From assembly GCF_003024195.1 (NCBI RefSeq), contig NZ_KZ679046.1, positions 62,001 through 126,000 on the forward strand: a stretch of 64,000 bases of DNA. Reading direction: 5' to 3'. The first letter of the stretch is position 1. Each line of letters opens with the position of its first letter. Positions 32,640-42,555 of this stretch are shown piece after piece. A program made the translations under genes and the position numbers. The stretch is from Streptomyces dioscori (lineage in GTDB: Bacteria; Actinomycetota; Actinomycetes; Streptomycetales; Streptomycetaceae). The notes beneath the pieces were generated by a model. The model was not told the DNA's origin, searched no databases, and saw only the letters and a list, made by a program, of their open reading frames with translations.

Positions 32640-33590
32640 ATGAGCGAGTCATTCGACCTGATCACCATGGGTCGCCTCGGGGTCGACCTCTACCCTCTGC
32701 AGACCGGCGTACCGCTCGCCCGCGTCGAGACCTTCGGCAAGTTCCTCGGCGGTTCGGCGGCCAACGTGGCGGTCGCCGCGGCACGTTTGGGGCGCGCCAC
32801 AGCGATCGTCAGCCGTACCGGTGATGATCCCTTCGGAGCCTATCTCCACCAGGCTCTGAAGGAATTCGGGGTCGACGACCGCTGGGTCACCCCCGTCGAG
32901 GAGTACCCGACACCGGTCACGTTCTGTGAGATCTTCCCGCCCGACGACTTCCCGCTGTACTTCTACCGGCAGCCCAAGGCGCCGGACCTGGTGATCCACA
33001 CCGACGAGCTGGACTTCTTCGCGCTGCGGGCGGCGAAGATCTTCTGGATCACCGGCACCGGACTGAGCGAGGAGCCCAGCCGCTCGGCCACCCTCGCCGC
33101 CCTCAAGGCCCGCGACAAGGCCGGCACCACCGTCTTCGACCTCGACTGGCGCCCGATGTTCTGGAAGGACCCCGCCGAGGCCCGCCCGTACTACACCGAG
33201 GCCCTGCGGCACGCCACGGTCGCCGTCGGCAACCTCGACGAGTGCGAGATCGCCACCGGCGTCCGCGAACCGCGGGCCTGCGCCGAAGCCCTTCTCGAAG
33301 CCGGTGTGGAACTGGCCGTCGTCAAGCAGGGCCCCAAGGGCGTCCTGGCCGTCCACCGCGACGGCACCACCGCCGAAGTGCCGCCCGTACCCGTCGAGGT
33401 GGTCAACGGCCTCGGCGCGGGCGACGCGTTCGGCGGCTCGCTCTGCCACGGCCTGCTGGCCGGCTGGGAACTGGAGAAGACGATGCGGTACGCCAACGCC
33501 GCCGGCGCCCTGGTGGCCTCCCGCCTCGCCTGCTCCTCCGCGATGCCGACCGCCGCCGAGGTCGAGGAACTCGTCACCGCCCGCGGCTGA
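32640..33590 (+). CDS. iolC: 5-dehydro-2-deoxygluconokinase
   Basis: A 316-residue PfkB-family kinase that phosphorylates 5-dehydro-2-deoxygluconate in the inositol pathway. KFLGGSAANVAVAAARLGRATAIVSRTGDDPFG is the first PfkB signature; EVVNGLGAGDAFGGSLCHGLL (near residues 255-275) is the second, with the catalytic Asp in GAGD. The length is that of the stand-alone kinase and not the IolC-IolJ fusion. ATG 32640 with GAGGAG 10 nt upstream and a leader of about 60 nt from the promoter. First gene of the rightward inositol operon. Confidence 0.94.
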   Translation: MSESFDLITMGRLGVDLYPLQTGVPLARVETFGKFLGGSAANVAVAAARLGRATAIVSRTGDDPFGAYLHQALKEFGVDDRWVTPVEEYPTPVTFCEIFPPDDFPLYFYRQPKAPDLVIHTDELDFFALRAAKIFWITGTGLSEEPSRSATLAALKARDKAGTTVFDLDWRPMFWKDPAEARPYYTEALRHATVAVGNLDECEIATGVREPRACAEALLEAGVELAVVKQGPKGVLAVHRDGTTAEVPPVPVEVVNGLGAGDAFGGSLCHGLLAGWELEKTMRYANAAGALVASRLACSSAMPTAAEVEELVTARG

Positions 33591-33634
33591 GAATCCAGCG
33601 GCCGACCCCGCACCACCCCGAACGGAGCCAGACC

Positions 33635-34513
33635 TTGAGCATCACCATCCCCGACCTCGTCAGGGTGCGTGTCCAGCACCCCGAGGCCGTGGCCGAAGCG
33701 GCCGCCCGCCGCAGCAGGCGACCCCTCGTCGGCGACAGCGGCCGCCTCATGATCGTGGCCGCCGACCACCCGGCCCGCGGTGCGCTCGGCGTCGGCGACC
33801 GCAAGCTGGCCATGGCCAACCGCGCCGACCTGCTGGAGCGCCTGTGCGCCGCGCTGTCCCGGCCGGGCGTGGACGGGGTGCTCGCCACCGCCGACATCCT
33901 GGACGACCTCCTGCTGCTCGGCGCGCTGGAGGACAAGGTCGTCATGGGCTCCATGAACCGCGGCGGCCTGGCCGGTTCGGCCTTCGAGATGGACGACCGC
34001 TTCACCGGCCACCGCGCCGAGGACATCGAGCGGCTGAACTTCGACGCGGGCAAGCTGCTGCTGCGCGTCGACTACGACGACCCGGGCTCGCTGACCACGC
34101 TGGAGTCCACCGCCCGCGCGATCGACGACATGGCCGCGCGCCGACTGCCCGTGTTCGTCGAGCCGTTCATCTCCCGCCGCGTCGACGGAAAGGTCCGCAA
34201 CGACCTCTCCGCGGAGGCCGTCACCCGCTCCATCGCCATCGCCTCCGGCCTCGGCGGCACCTCCGCCTACACCTGGCTGAAACTGCCCGTCACCAGCGAC
34301 CCGGAGGACATGGGCGCGGCCCTGGAGACCTCCACGCTGCCCGCCGTCCTGCTCGGCGGCGAGGTCGGCGGGGACCAGGAGGGCGCGTACGAGAAGTGGC
34401 GCAAGTGCCTGCGGCTGCCCACCGTCCAGGGTCTGGTCGTCGGCCGCTCCCTGCTCTATCCCGCCGAGGGCGACGTGGAGACCGCGGTGGACACCGCGGT
34501 CGGCCTGCTCTGA
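33635..34513 (+). CDS. Aldolase, Cgl0158/IolJ-like (2-deoxy-5-keto-gluconate-6-P aldolase candidate)
   Basis: A 292-residue class-I-type TIM-barrel aldolase of the Cgl0158/DhnA-like group. MIVAADHPARGALGVGDRKLAMANRADLLERLC is its N-terminal signature, then VLATADILDDLLLLGALEDKVVMGSMNRGGLAGSAFEMDDRFTG and PVFVEPFISRRVDGKVRNDL, and a Lys in SAYTWLKLPVTSDP as probable Schiff-base residue. It is expected to split 2-deoxy-5-keto-gluconate 6-phosphate into dihydroxyacetone phosphate and malonate semialdehyde. TTG start at 33635 with GGAG 7 nt upstream; there is no better ATG. Confidence 0.85.
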   Translation: MSITIPDLVRVRVQHPEAVAEAAARRSRRPLVGDSGRLMIVAADHPARGALGVGDRKLAMANRADLLERLCAALSRPGVDGVLATADILDDLLLLGALEDKVVMGSMNRGGLAGSAFEMDDRFTGHRAEDIERLNFDAGKLLLRVDYDDPGSLTTLESTARAIDDMAARRLPVFVEPFISRRVDGKVRNDLSAEAVTRSIAIASGLGGTSAYTWLKLPVTSDPEDMGAALETSTLPAVLLGGEVGGDQEGAYEKWRKCLRLPTVQGLVVGRSLLYPAEGDVETAVDTAVGLL

Positions 34514-34559
34514 CCGGGGATCAGCCCGCCGTGACCGGACACCGGAAGGATCACACCTC

Positions 34560-35435
34560 ATGACCAGCGCACATCACCTGCCCGCGGGCAAGGCCGCGAG
34601 CGGGCCGTACGCCGTGGACGTGACGCCCGAGAGCGCGGGCTGGGACCACTCCAGCCTCCGGGTCCTCGAACTGCCGCCCGGCGGAACGCACTTGTTCACC
34701 GCGGGGGACAGCGAGTGGATCGTCACCTCGCTGGGCGGCGGCTGCACGGTCGCCGTCACCGACGACTTCGGCCAGGACGAGTTCGAACTACGGGGCCGCG
34801 TAGACGTGTTCAGCGGCGTCAGCGACTTCGTGTACGTGCCCAGGGACGCGACCGCCGCCCTCACCACCGACGAGGGCGGCCGGTTCGCCCTCACCGGGGC
34901 CCGCTGCGAACGCCGCCTGCCGGCCCGCTACGGCCCCGCCGACTCCGTGCCCGTCGAGCTGCGCGGCAGCGGCAACTGCTCCCGCCGGGTGCACAACTTC
35001 GGCGCGGCCGGGGTCTTCGAGTGCGACAAGCTCATCGCGGTCGAGGTGATCACCCCGGGCGGCAACTGGTCCTCGTACCCGCCGCACAAGCACGACGAGA
35101 ACCGGCCGGGCGAGGAGTCCGAGCTGGAGGAGATCTACTACTTCGAGATCGCCGACCACGAGGGCACCCCCGGCCTCGGCTACCAGCGCGTCACGCCCTC
35201 CGGCAACGGCAGCGGCACGGACGTGCTCGCCGAGGTGCGCGGCGGCGACGTCGTCCTGATCCCGGACGGCTGGCACGGCCCCTCGATCGCCTCGCCCGGC
35301 CACGACATGTACTACCTCAACGTCATGGCGGGCCCCGGCGCCGAGCGGGCCTGGCTGATCTGCGACCACCCCGACCACGCCTGGATCCGCGACACCTGGC
35401 CGGACCAGCCGGTCGACCCCCGGCTGACCCCCTGA
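34560..35435 (+). CDS. iolB: 5-deoxy-glucuronate isomerase
   Basis: A 291-residue bicupin isomerase that converts 5-deoxyglucuronate to 5-dehydro-2-deoxygluconate. The diagnostic IolB block is KLIAVEVITPGGNWSSYPPHKHDENRPGEESELEEIYYFEI, which holds the metal-binding His pair and Glu, followed by RGGDVVLIPDGWHGPSIASPGHDMYYLNVMAGP with the last His. The length and conservation are normal. ATG 34560 with GGAAGGA about 10 nt before it. It lies between the aldolase and iolD in the operon. Confidence 0.96.
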   Translation: MTSAHHLPAGKAASGPYAVDVTPESAGWDHSSLRVLELPPGGTHLFTAGDSEWIVTSLGGGCTVAVTDDFGQDEFELRGRVDVFSGVSDFVYVPRDATAALTTDEGGRFALTGARCERRLPARYGPADSVPVELRGSGNCSRRVHNFGAAGVFECDKLIAVEVITPGGNWSSYPPHKHDENRPGEESELEEIYYFEIADHEGTPGLGYQRVTPSGNGSGTDVLAEVRGGDVVLIPDGWHGPSIASPGHDMYYLNVMAGPGAERAWLICDHPDHAWIRDTWPDQPVDPRLTP

Positions 35436-35471
35436 CCCTCTCCACCCCCTCCGCGAACCAGTGAGGACCCG

Positions 35472-37346
35472 ATGAGCCGCTCCACCCTCCGTCTGACCGT
35501 CGCCCAGGCACTCGTGCGTTTCCTGGCCGCGCAGTACACCGAACGCGACGGCGAACGGCACCGGCTGATCGCCGGCACCTGGGGGATCTTCGGCCACGGC
35601 AACGTGGCGGGCCTCGGCCAGGCGCTCCTGGAGGCCGGCGAGGACACCATGCCCTTCCACCAGGGCCGCAACGAACAGGCCATGGTGCACGCCGCCGTCG
35701 GCTACGCCCGCCAGCTCGACCGGCTCTCCGCCCAGGCCGTCACCACCTCCATCGGCCCCGGCGCCACCAACCTCGTCACCGGCGCGGCCCTCGCCACCAT
35801 CAACCGCCTGCCCGTGCTGCTCCTGCCCGGCGACTACTTCGCGACCCGCGCCGCAGATCCGCTGCTCCAGCAGCTGGAGCACCCCATCGAGGCCGACCTG
35901 TCCGTCAACGACACCCTGCGCCCCGTCTCCCGCTACTTCGACCGCATCCACCGGCCCGAGGCGCTGATCCCCTCCGCCCTCAACGCGATGCGGGTCCTCG
36001 CCGACCCCGTCGACACCGGCGCCGTCACCCTCGCCCTGCCGCAGGACGTGCAGGCCGAGGCGTACGACTGGCCCGAGGAGTTCTTCGCCGACCGGGTCTG
36101 GCACGTGCGCCGCCCGGTGCCCGAACCGGCAGAGCTGGCCGCCGCGGTCGAAGCCGTACGAGGCTCCCGGCGCCCCCTGGTCGTCGCGGGCGGCGGCGTC
36201 CACCACAGCGAGGCCGAGCAGGCCCTCAAGGCGTTCGTCGAGGCCACCGGCATCCCGGTCGCCTCCACCCAGGCCGGCAAGGGCTCGCTGCGCCACGACC
36301 ACCCGGCGGACGTCGGCGGCATCGGCCACACCGGCACCGCCGTCGCCGACGACCTGGCCCGCACCGCCGACCTGGTCATCGGCGTCGGCACCCGCTACTC
36401 CGACTTCACCACCGCCTCCGCGACCCTCTTCCAGGAACCGGACGTCCGGTTCGTCAACCTCAACGTGGCGGCTTTCGACGCGCACAAGCTCAGCGCGCGG
36501 ACCCTCGTCGCAGACGCCCGCGCCGGTCTGGAAGCCCTCACCGAGGCGCTCGCCGGGCACCGCGTGGACGCGGCGTACGAGGCCGAGTACCGCGCGGGCA
36601 AGGAGCGCTGGGAGCAGGTCGTCGACTCCGTCTACCGGGCCGACGACGAGCACGCCGTCCCCACCCAGACGCAGGTCCTCGGCGCCCTGGACGCCGTCGT
36701 CGGCGACGACGACGTGGTGATCAACGCGGCCGGCTCGCTCCCCGGCGACCTGCACAAGCTCTGGCGGGCCCGCAGCCCTCGCCAGTACCACCTGGAGTAC
36801 GGCTACTCCTGCATGGGCTACGAGATCCCGGCCGGCATCGGCGTCCAGCAGGCCGCCCCGGGCACGCCCGTCTGGTCCCTGGTCGGCGACGGCACGTACC
36901 TCATGATGCCGACCGAGATCGTCACGGCCGTCCAGGAGGGGCTGCCCGTCAACCTGGTGCTCATCCAGAACCACGGGTACGCGTCCATCGGCGGCCTCTC
37001 CGAGGCGGTGGGCGCCGAGCGCTTCGGCACCGCCTACCGCTACCGGGCCCCGGACGGCACCTTCACCGGTGACCCGCTGCCGGTCGACCTGGCCGCCAAC
37101 GCCGCCAGCCTCGGCATGGACGTCCTGCGCGCCAAGACCGTCGGCGAACTGCGGGAGGCGCTGGCCACCGCCCGCGCGTCCGACCGCCCCACCTGCGTGT
37201 ACGTCGAGACCGACCCGACGCCCACCTCACCCGGCGCCGAGGCCTGGTGGGACGTCCCCGTCGCCGAGGTCGCCTCCCGCGAGGCCGCGACCAGCGCCCG
37301 TACGACGTACGAGCGGCAGGTCGCCGACCGCCGCCGCCACCTCTGA
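35472..37346 (+). CDS. iolD: 3D-(3,5/4)-trihydroxycyclohexane-1,2-dione acylhydrolase
   Basis: A 624-residue thiamine-diphosphate enzyme that opens the ring of the inosose-derived diketone. N-terminal GIFGHGNVAGLGQALLEAG (conserved IolD start) and FHQGRNEQAMVHAAVGYARQ with the ThDP-activating Glu; SIGPGATNLVTGAALATINRLPVLLLPGDYF follows, a central Rossmann-like domain, and the ThDP/Mg-binding region GYEIPAGIGVQQAAPGTPVWSLVGDGTYLMMPTEI with GDGTY, then IQNHGYASIGGLS. The length is standard. ATG 35472 with GTGAGGA just upstream. Its substrate needs IolE, which is not encoded in this window. Confidence 0.96.
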   Translation: MSRSTLRLTVAQALVRFLAAQYTERDGERHRLIAGTWGIFGHGNVAGLGQALLEAGEDTMPFHQGRNEQAMVHAAVGYARQLDRLSAQAVTTSIGPGATNLVTGAALATINRLPVLLLPGDYFATRAADPLLQQLEHPIEADLSVNDTLRPVSRYFDRIHRPEALIPSALNAMRVLADPVDTGAVTLALPQDVQAEAYDWPEEFFADRVWHVRRPVPEPAELAAAVEAVRGSRRPLVVAGGGVHHSEAEQALKAFVEATGIPVASTQAGKGSLRHDHPADVGGIGHTGTAVADDLARTADLVIGVGTRYSDFTTASATLFQEPDVRFVNLNVAAFDAHKLSARTLVADARAGLEALTEALAGHRVDAAYEAEYRAGKERWEQVVDSVYRADDEHAVPTQTQVLGALDAVVGDDDVVINAAGSLPGDLHKLWRARSPRQYHLEYGYSCMGYEIPAGIGVQQAAPGTPVWSLVGDGTYLMMPTEIVTAVQEGLPVNLVLIQNHGYASIGGLSEAVGAERFGTAYRYRAPDGTFTGDPLPVDLAANAASLGMDVLRAKTVGELREALATARASDRPTCVYVETDPTPTSPGAEAWWDVPVAEVASREAATSARTTYERQVADRRRHL

Positions 37347-37399
37347 TCCCGCCCGCTCCCCGCCTGCCCCGCTCAGCTCACGATTAAGGACCCGCCCGC

Positions 37400-38896
<1,497 letters not shown>

Positions 38897-38965
38897 CGCT
38901 CCGACGGAGCCACCCGCGCACACACATCCGAAGGAACGCACGTACATCCGAAGGAAGGGGCACGA

Positions 38966-39748
38966 GTGGCAGAGACCGGAACCACACGTCCGGCCACCGC
39001 CGGGGCCTTCGACCGGCTGGAGGTCGCCCTGGACCGGGGCAGCCCGATCCCGCTCTACTACCAGCTCGCCCAGCAGCTGGAGTCCGCGATCGAGCACGGG
39101 GCGCTCGCCCCGGGCGACCTGCTGGGCAACGAGGTGGACATCGCCGCCCGCCTCGGCCTCTCCCGGCCCACCGTCCGCCAGGCCATCCAGTCCCTGGTGG
39201 ACAAGGGCCTCCTGGTACGCCGCCGGGGCATCGGCACCCAGGTGGTGCACAGCCAGGTCAGACGCTCACTCGAACTGAGCAGCCTGTACGACGACCTGGC
39301 CGCCGCCGGGCAGAGCCCCGCCACCCGGGTGCTGCGCAACGAGATCGAGTCGGCCTCGGCGGAGGTCGCCGCGGCCCTCGGCATCCCCGAGGGCCGGGAC
39401 GTCATCGTGCTGGAGCGGCTGCGCACCACCCACGGCGAACCCGTGGCACACCTCCGCAACCACCTGCCCGCCACCCTCCTCGACCTGGACACCGGGAGAC
39501 TGGAGGCGACCGGCCTCTACCGGCTGATGAAGGCGGCCGGGATCACCCTGCACAGCGCCCACCAGACCGTGGGCGCCCGCAGCGCCACCGCGGAGGAGGG
39601 CACACTGCTCCACGAACCCGCGGGAGCGGCGCTGCTCACCATGCGCCGCACGGCCTACGACGACACCGGGCGGGCCGTGGAGTACGGGACCCATGTCTAC
39701 CGGGCGGCCCGCTACACCTTCGACTTCCAGTTGCTCGTCCGCCCCTGA
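38966..39748 (+). CDS. GntR family (HutC/UTRA) regulator, probable inositol-locus repressor
   Basis: A 260-residue regulator. Residues 25-95 form a GntR winged helix: IPLYYQLAQQLESAIEHGALAPGDLLGNEVDIAARLGLSRPTVRQAIQSLVDKGLLVRRRGIGTQVV. The C-terminal UTRA domain has LYDDLAAAGQSPATRVL, RLRTTHGEPVAHLRNHLPA and MRRTAYDDTGRAVEYGTHVYRAARYTFDF, the typical HutC-type end. It lies at the end of the inositol operon, so it probably senses an inositol intermediate and represses the divergent promoters at 32.5 kb. GTG 38966 follows AAGGAAGGGG with normal spacing. An intergenic gap of 69 bp separates it from mmsA. Confidence 0.92.
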   Translation: MAETGTTRPATAGAFDRLEVALDRGSPIPLYYQLAQQLESAIEHGALAPGDLLGNEVDIAARLGLSRPTVRQAIQSLVDKGLLVRRRGIGTQVVHSQVRRSLELSSLYDDLAAAGQSPATRVLRNEIESASAEVAAALGIPEGRDVIVLERLRTTHGEPVAHLRNHLPATLLDLDTGRLEATGLYRLMKAAGITLHSAHQTVGARSATAEEGTLLHEPAGAALLTMRRTAYDDTGRAVEYGTHVYRAARYTFDFQLLVRP

Positions 39749-39864
39749 TCGGGTGCGTTTGCCGGGCTCACCTGCCCTCCGCGGCGGTACGTTGGGCCAG
39801 TGCGGCGCGCGTGCACCGGGCGCGGCGCACGGGAAGACCACTCCCAGCGACGGAGAGGGTCAGG

Positions 39865-42342
39865 GTGTCGACGAGCGAGGAGAGCGGCGTGGCGGCCCGT
39901 CGGTTCGACGTGGCGGACGCCGCGGTGGTGCTGCTGGACGCCCGCCTGACGGTGTCCGGCTGGACCGCGGACGCCGAGCGGCTGTTCGGCCACCGCAGCG
40001 CCGAGGCCGTGGGCCGCTCCGTGGCCGGCCTGCTGATGCCCGAGGACGCCGCACGCCTGCCCGCCCTGGCCCGCCGCTGCGTACGGGACGGCCGCTGGAC
40101 CGGGCTCCTCGCGGTGCGCCACCGGGACGGCCACCCGGTCGTCGCCACCGTACGGGTCCTGCCCGCCATGGAGGCCGTGGACGGCCCGCCCCGCTGGGTG
40201 GCCCTGGCCGCCGACACCGCGGGCACCCCGGGCTGGGGCATGAGCCGCGGGGTGCTGGAGCGGATGGCCGCCCACTCGCCGATCGGCATCGCCATCGTCG
40301 ACACCGACCTGCGGTTCGTCTGGTCGAACGCCGCCCTGGAACAGTTCGGCGGCGGCCCCGGCCACGAGCGCATCGGCAAACGGCTCGCGGACATACAGCC
40401 GGGCCTCGACGCCGCCGCCCTCGAAGAGGTGATGCGCCAGGTCCTGGAGACCGGCGCAACGGTCGCGGGCTACGAACACGTCGGTACGGTCCGCTCGGCA
40501 CCGCACCGCCGGACAGCCCACGCCATGTCCTTCACCCGGCTCGACGACGACCAGGGCATCCCGCTCGGCGTGTACTACACCGTCGTGGACGTCACCGAGC
40601 GCCACCGGGCCCGCGAACGCCTCACCCTCCTGGACCGGGCCGGCAAGAGCATCGGCCGCACCCTGGACGTCACCCGCACCGCCCAGGAACTGGCCGACCT
40701 CGCGGTACCGGGCCTCGCCGACCTCGTCACCGTCGACCTGCTGGAGACCGTCCTCGACGGCGGTGAACCCGCGCCCGGACCGACGGGCGGGCCCCTGAGC
40801 GGCCCGGACGCCGTCCCCCTGCGCCGGGCCGGCCACCGCTCGGTCGACGACGAGGGCCCGGAGAGCTCCGCCGGGATCGGCCAGGTGGCCCGGTACCGCG
40901 CCGACGCACCCCCGATCACCGCCCTGACCGGCGGCGGCTCCTGGATCGAGGAGCGCCTGGACCCCCTGGCCGACGCCTGGACCGCCGACCTGCCCCGGGG
41001 CGGGGCGGCCTTCCCCGGCCCCGGACCGCACACCGCGATGATCGTGCCCGTCCGGGCCCGCGGCACCACGCTCGGCATCACCACGTTCTTCCGCAGCCGC
41101 CGCGCGGAGCCCTTCGACCACGACGACCTGGGTCTCGCCGAGGAGTTCGTGGCCCGCGCCGCCCTGTGCCTCGACAACGCCCGCCGCTACACCCGCGAAC
41201 GCGACGCGGCACTCGTCCTGCAACGCCACCTCCTGCCGCACCGGCTGCCCGAACAGGACGCGATGGAGGTCGCCGCCTGCTACCGGCCCGCCGACGAGCT
41301 GACGGGCCTCGGCGGGGACTGGTTCGACGTCATCCCGCTGTCGGGCGCCCGGGTCGCGCTCGTGGTGGGCGACGTCGTCGGGCACGGCATCGAGGCAGCC
41401 GCCGCCATGGGCCGGCTGCGCGCCGCCGTCCAGACCCTCGCCGACCTGGACCTGCCGCCCGAGGAGGTGCTGGCCCACCTCGACGACCTGGTCGACCGCA
41501 CCGGACAGGAGACCGGCCCCGGGACGGCACCCCGCGCCGACGGCGTCCGCACGAGGGGCGCCAGCTGCCTGTACGCCGTGTACGACCCGGTCGGCGGCCG
41601 GCTGTCGATGGCCGCCGCGGGGCACGGCCTGCCCGCCGTCGTCGCCCCGGACGGCACGGTGGACTTCCCCGAACTGCCGCAGGGGCCCGAACTGGGCGTC
41701 GGCGGACCGCCCTTCGAGTCCGTCGAACTGCGGCTCGCGGAGGGCAGCGTGCTCACCCTGTGCACCGACGGCCTGCTCGCCGCCGAGGGGCCCGCGGACC
41801 GGCGGGACGCTGCCGCCGACCGGGAACGGCTGCGCCGCGTGCTCGGGCAGCCCGCTCCCGACCTCGACGAACGCTGTCTGGCCGTGGTGGACGCGCTGGT
41901 CCCGGTGCGCCCGCCCGACGACGTGGTGCTGCTGATGGCCCGCGCCCGGCGGCTGCCGGCGGACCGGACGGTGTCCTGGGAGCTGCCCGGTGACCCGGCC
42001 TCGGTCGCCGAGGTCCGCAAGCGCACCTCGCGGCAGCTGTGCGAATGGGGTCTCGACGAGCTGACCTTCACGACCGAACTCGTCGTCAGCGAGCTGTTCA
42101 CCAACGCGATCCGGCACGCGGACGGTCCCATCAGGCTGCGGCTGATCATGTCGAGGACCCTGGTCTGCGAAGTGTGGGACGCCAGTCCGACGGCCCCGCA
42201 CCTGCGTCATCCGAAGACGACCGACGAGGGCGGCCGGGGCCTTTTCCTGGTCTCCCAGTGCACCCAGCGCTGGGGGACCCGTTACACCCAGGACGGCAAG
42301 ATCATCTGGACGGAACAGTCCCTGGCCGGCCCGACGTTCTGA
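39865..42342 (+). CDS. PAS-GAF-SpoIIE PP2C phosphatase with C-terminal HATPase domain
   Basis: An 825-residue multidomain signalling protein. Residues 1-115 PAS-like (FDVADAAVVLLDARLTVSGWTADAERLFG), 130-250 a second PAS (HSPIGIAIVDTDLRFVWSNAALEQFGG), 260-440 GAF, 455-680 SpoIIE phosphatase (LTGLGGDWFDVIPLSGARVALVVGDVVGHGIEAAAAMGRLR, with its metal-binding Asp residues), and 690-825 GHKL ATPase (FTTELVVSELFTNAIRHADGPIRLRL and GGRGLFLVSQCTQRWG). It should sense a signal and dephosphorylate anti-anti-sigma factors while also containing an anti-sigma-type kinase. GTG 39865 with GGAGAGG upstream. It stands alone after the inositol cluster. Confidence 0.93.
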   Translation: MSTSEESGVAARRFDVADAAVVLLDARLTVSGWTADAERLFGHRSAEAVGRSVAGLLMPEDAARLPALARRCVRDGRWTGLLAVRHRDGHPVVATVRVLPAMEAVDGPPRWVALAADTAGTPGWGMSRGVLERMAAHSPIGIAIVDTDLRFVWSNAALEQFGGGPGHERIGKRLADIQPGLDAAALEEVMRQVLETGATVAGYEHVGTVRSAPHRRTAHAMSFTRLDDDQGIPLGVYYTVVDVTERHRARERLTLLDRAGKSIGRTLDVTRTAQELADLAVPGLADLVTVDLLETVLDGGEPAPGPTGGPLSGPDAVPLRRAGHRSVDDEGPESSAGIGQVARYRADAPPITALTGGGSWIEERLDPLADAWTADLPRGGAAFPGPGPHTAMIVPVRARGTTLGITTFFRSRRAEPFDHDDLGLAEEFVARAALCLDNARRYTRERDAALVLQRHLLPHRLPEQDAMEVAACYRPADELTGLGGDWFDVIPLSGARVALVVGDVVGHGIEAAAAMGRLRAAVQTLADLDLPPEEVLAHLDDLVDRTGQETGPGTAPRADGVRTRGASCLYAVYDPVGGRLSMAAAGHGLPAVVAPDGTVDFPELPQGPELGVGGPPFESVELRLAEGSVLTLCTDGLLAAEGPADRRDAAADRERLRRVLGQPAPDLDERCLAVVDALVPVRPPDDVVLLMARARRLPADRTVSWELPGDPASVAEVRKRTSRQLCEWGLDELTFTTELVVSELFTNAIRHADGPIRLRLIMSRTLVCEVWDASPTAPHLRHPKTTDEGGRGLFLVSQCTQRWGTRYTQDGKIIWTEQSLAGPTF

Positions 42343-42555
42343 GCGTGCCCGACAGTCCGGCCGACCGGTCGCCGTGAGCTGTCACGTCGGCCCCGACCGA
42401 CCGGTGCGGTCATATTTTCTGTTGCGACCGTGGTGCCTAACGGTCCGTCAAGTCGCTTTTGTCGCATAGTGCGTCCGGAGGGCGAACCAGCACGGCCGCC
42501 CGCGCGCCCCGCGGTTCACCTCCTCGTGCCCGCACCCAACGAGGAGTGACGCCTC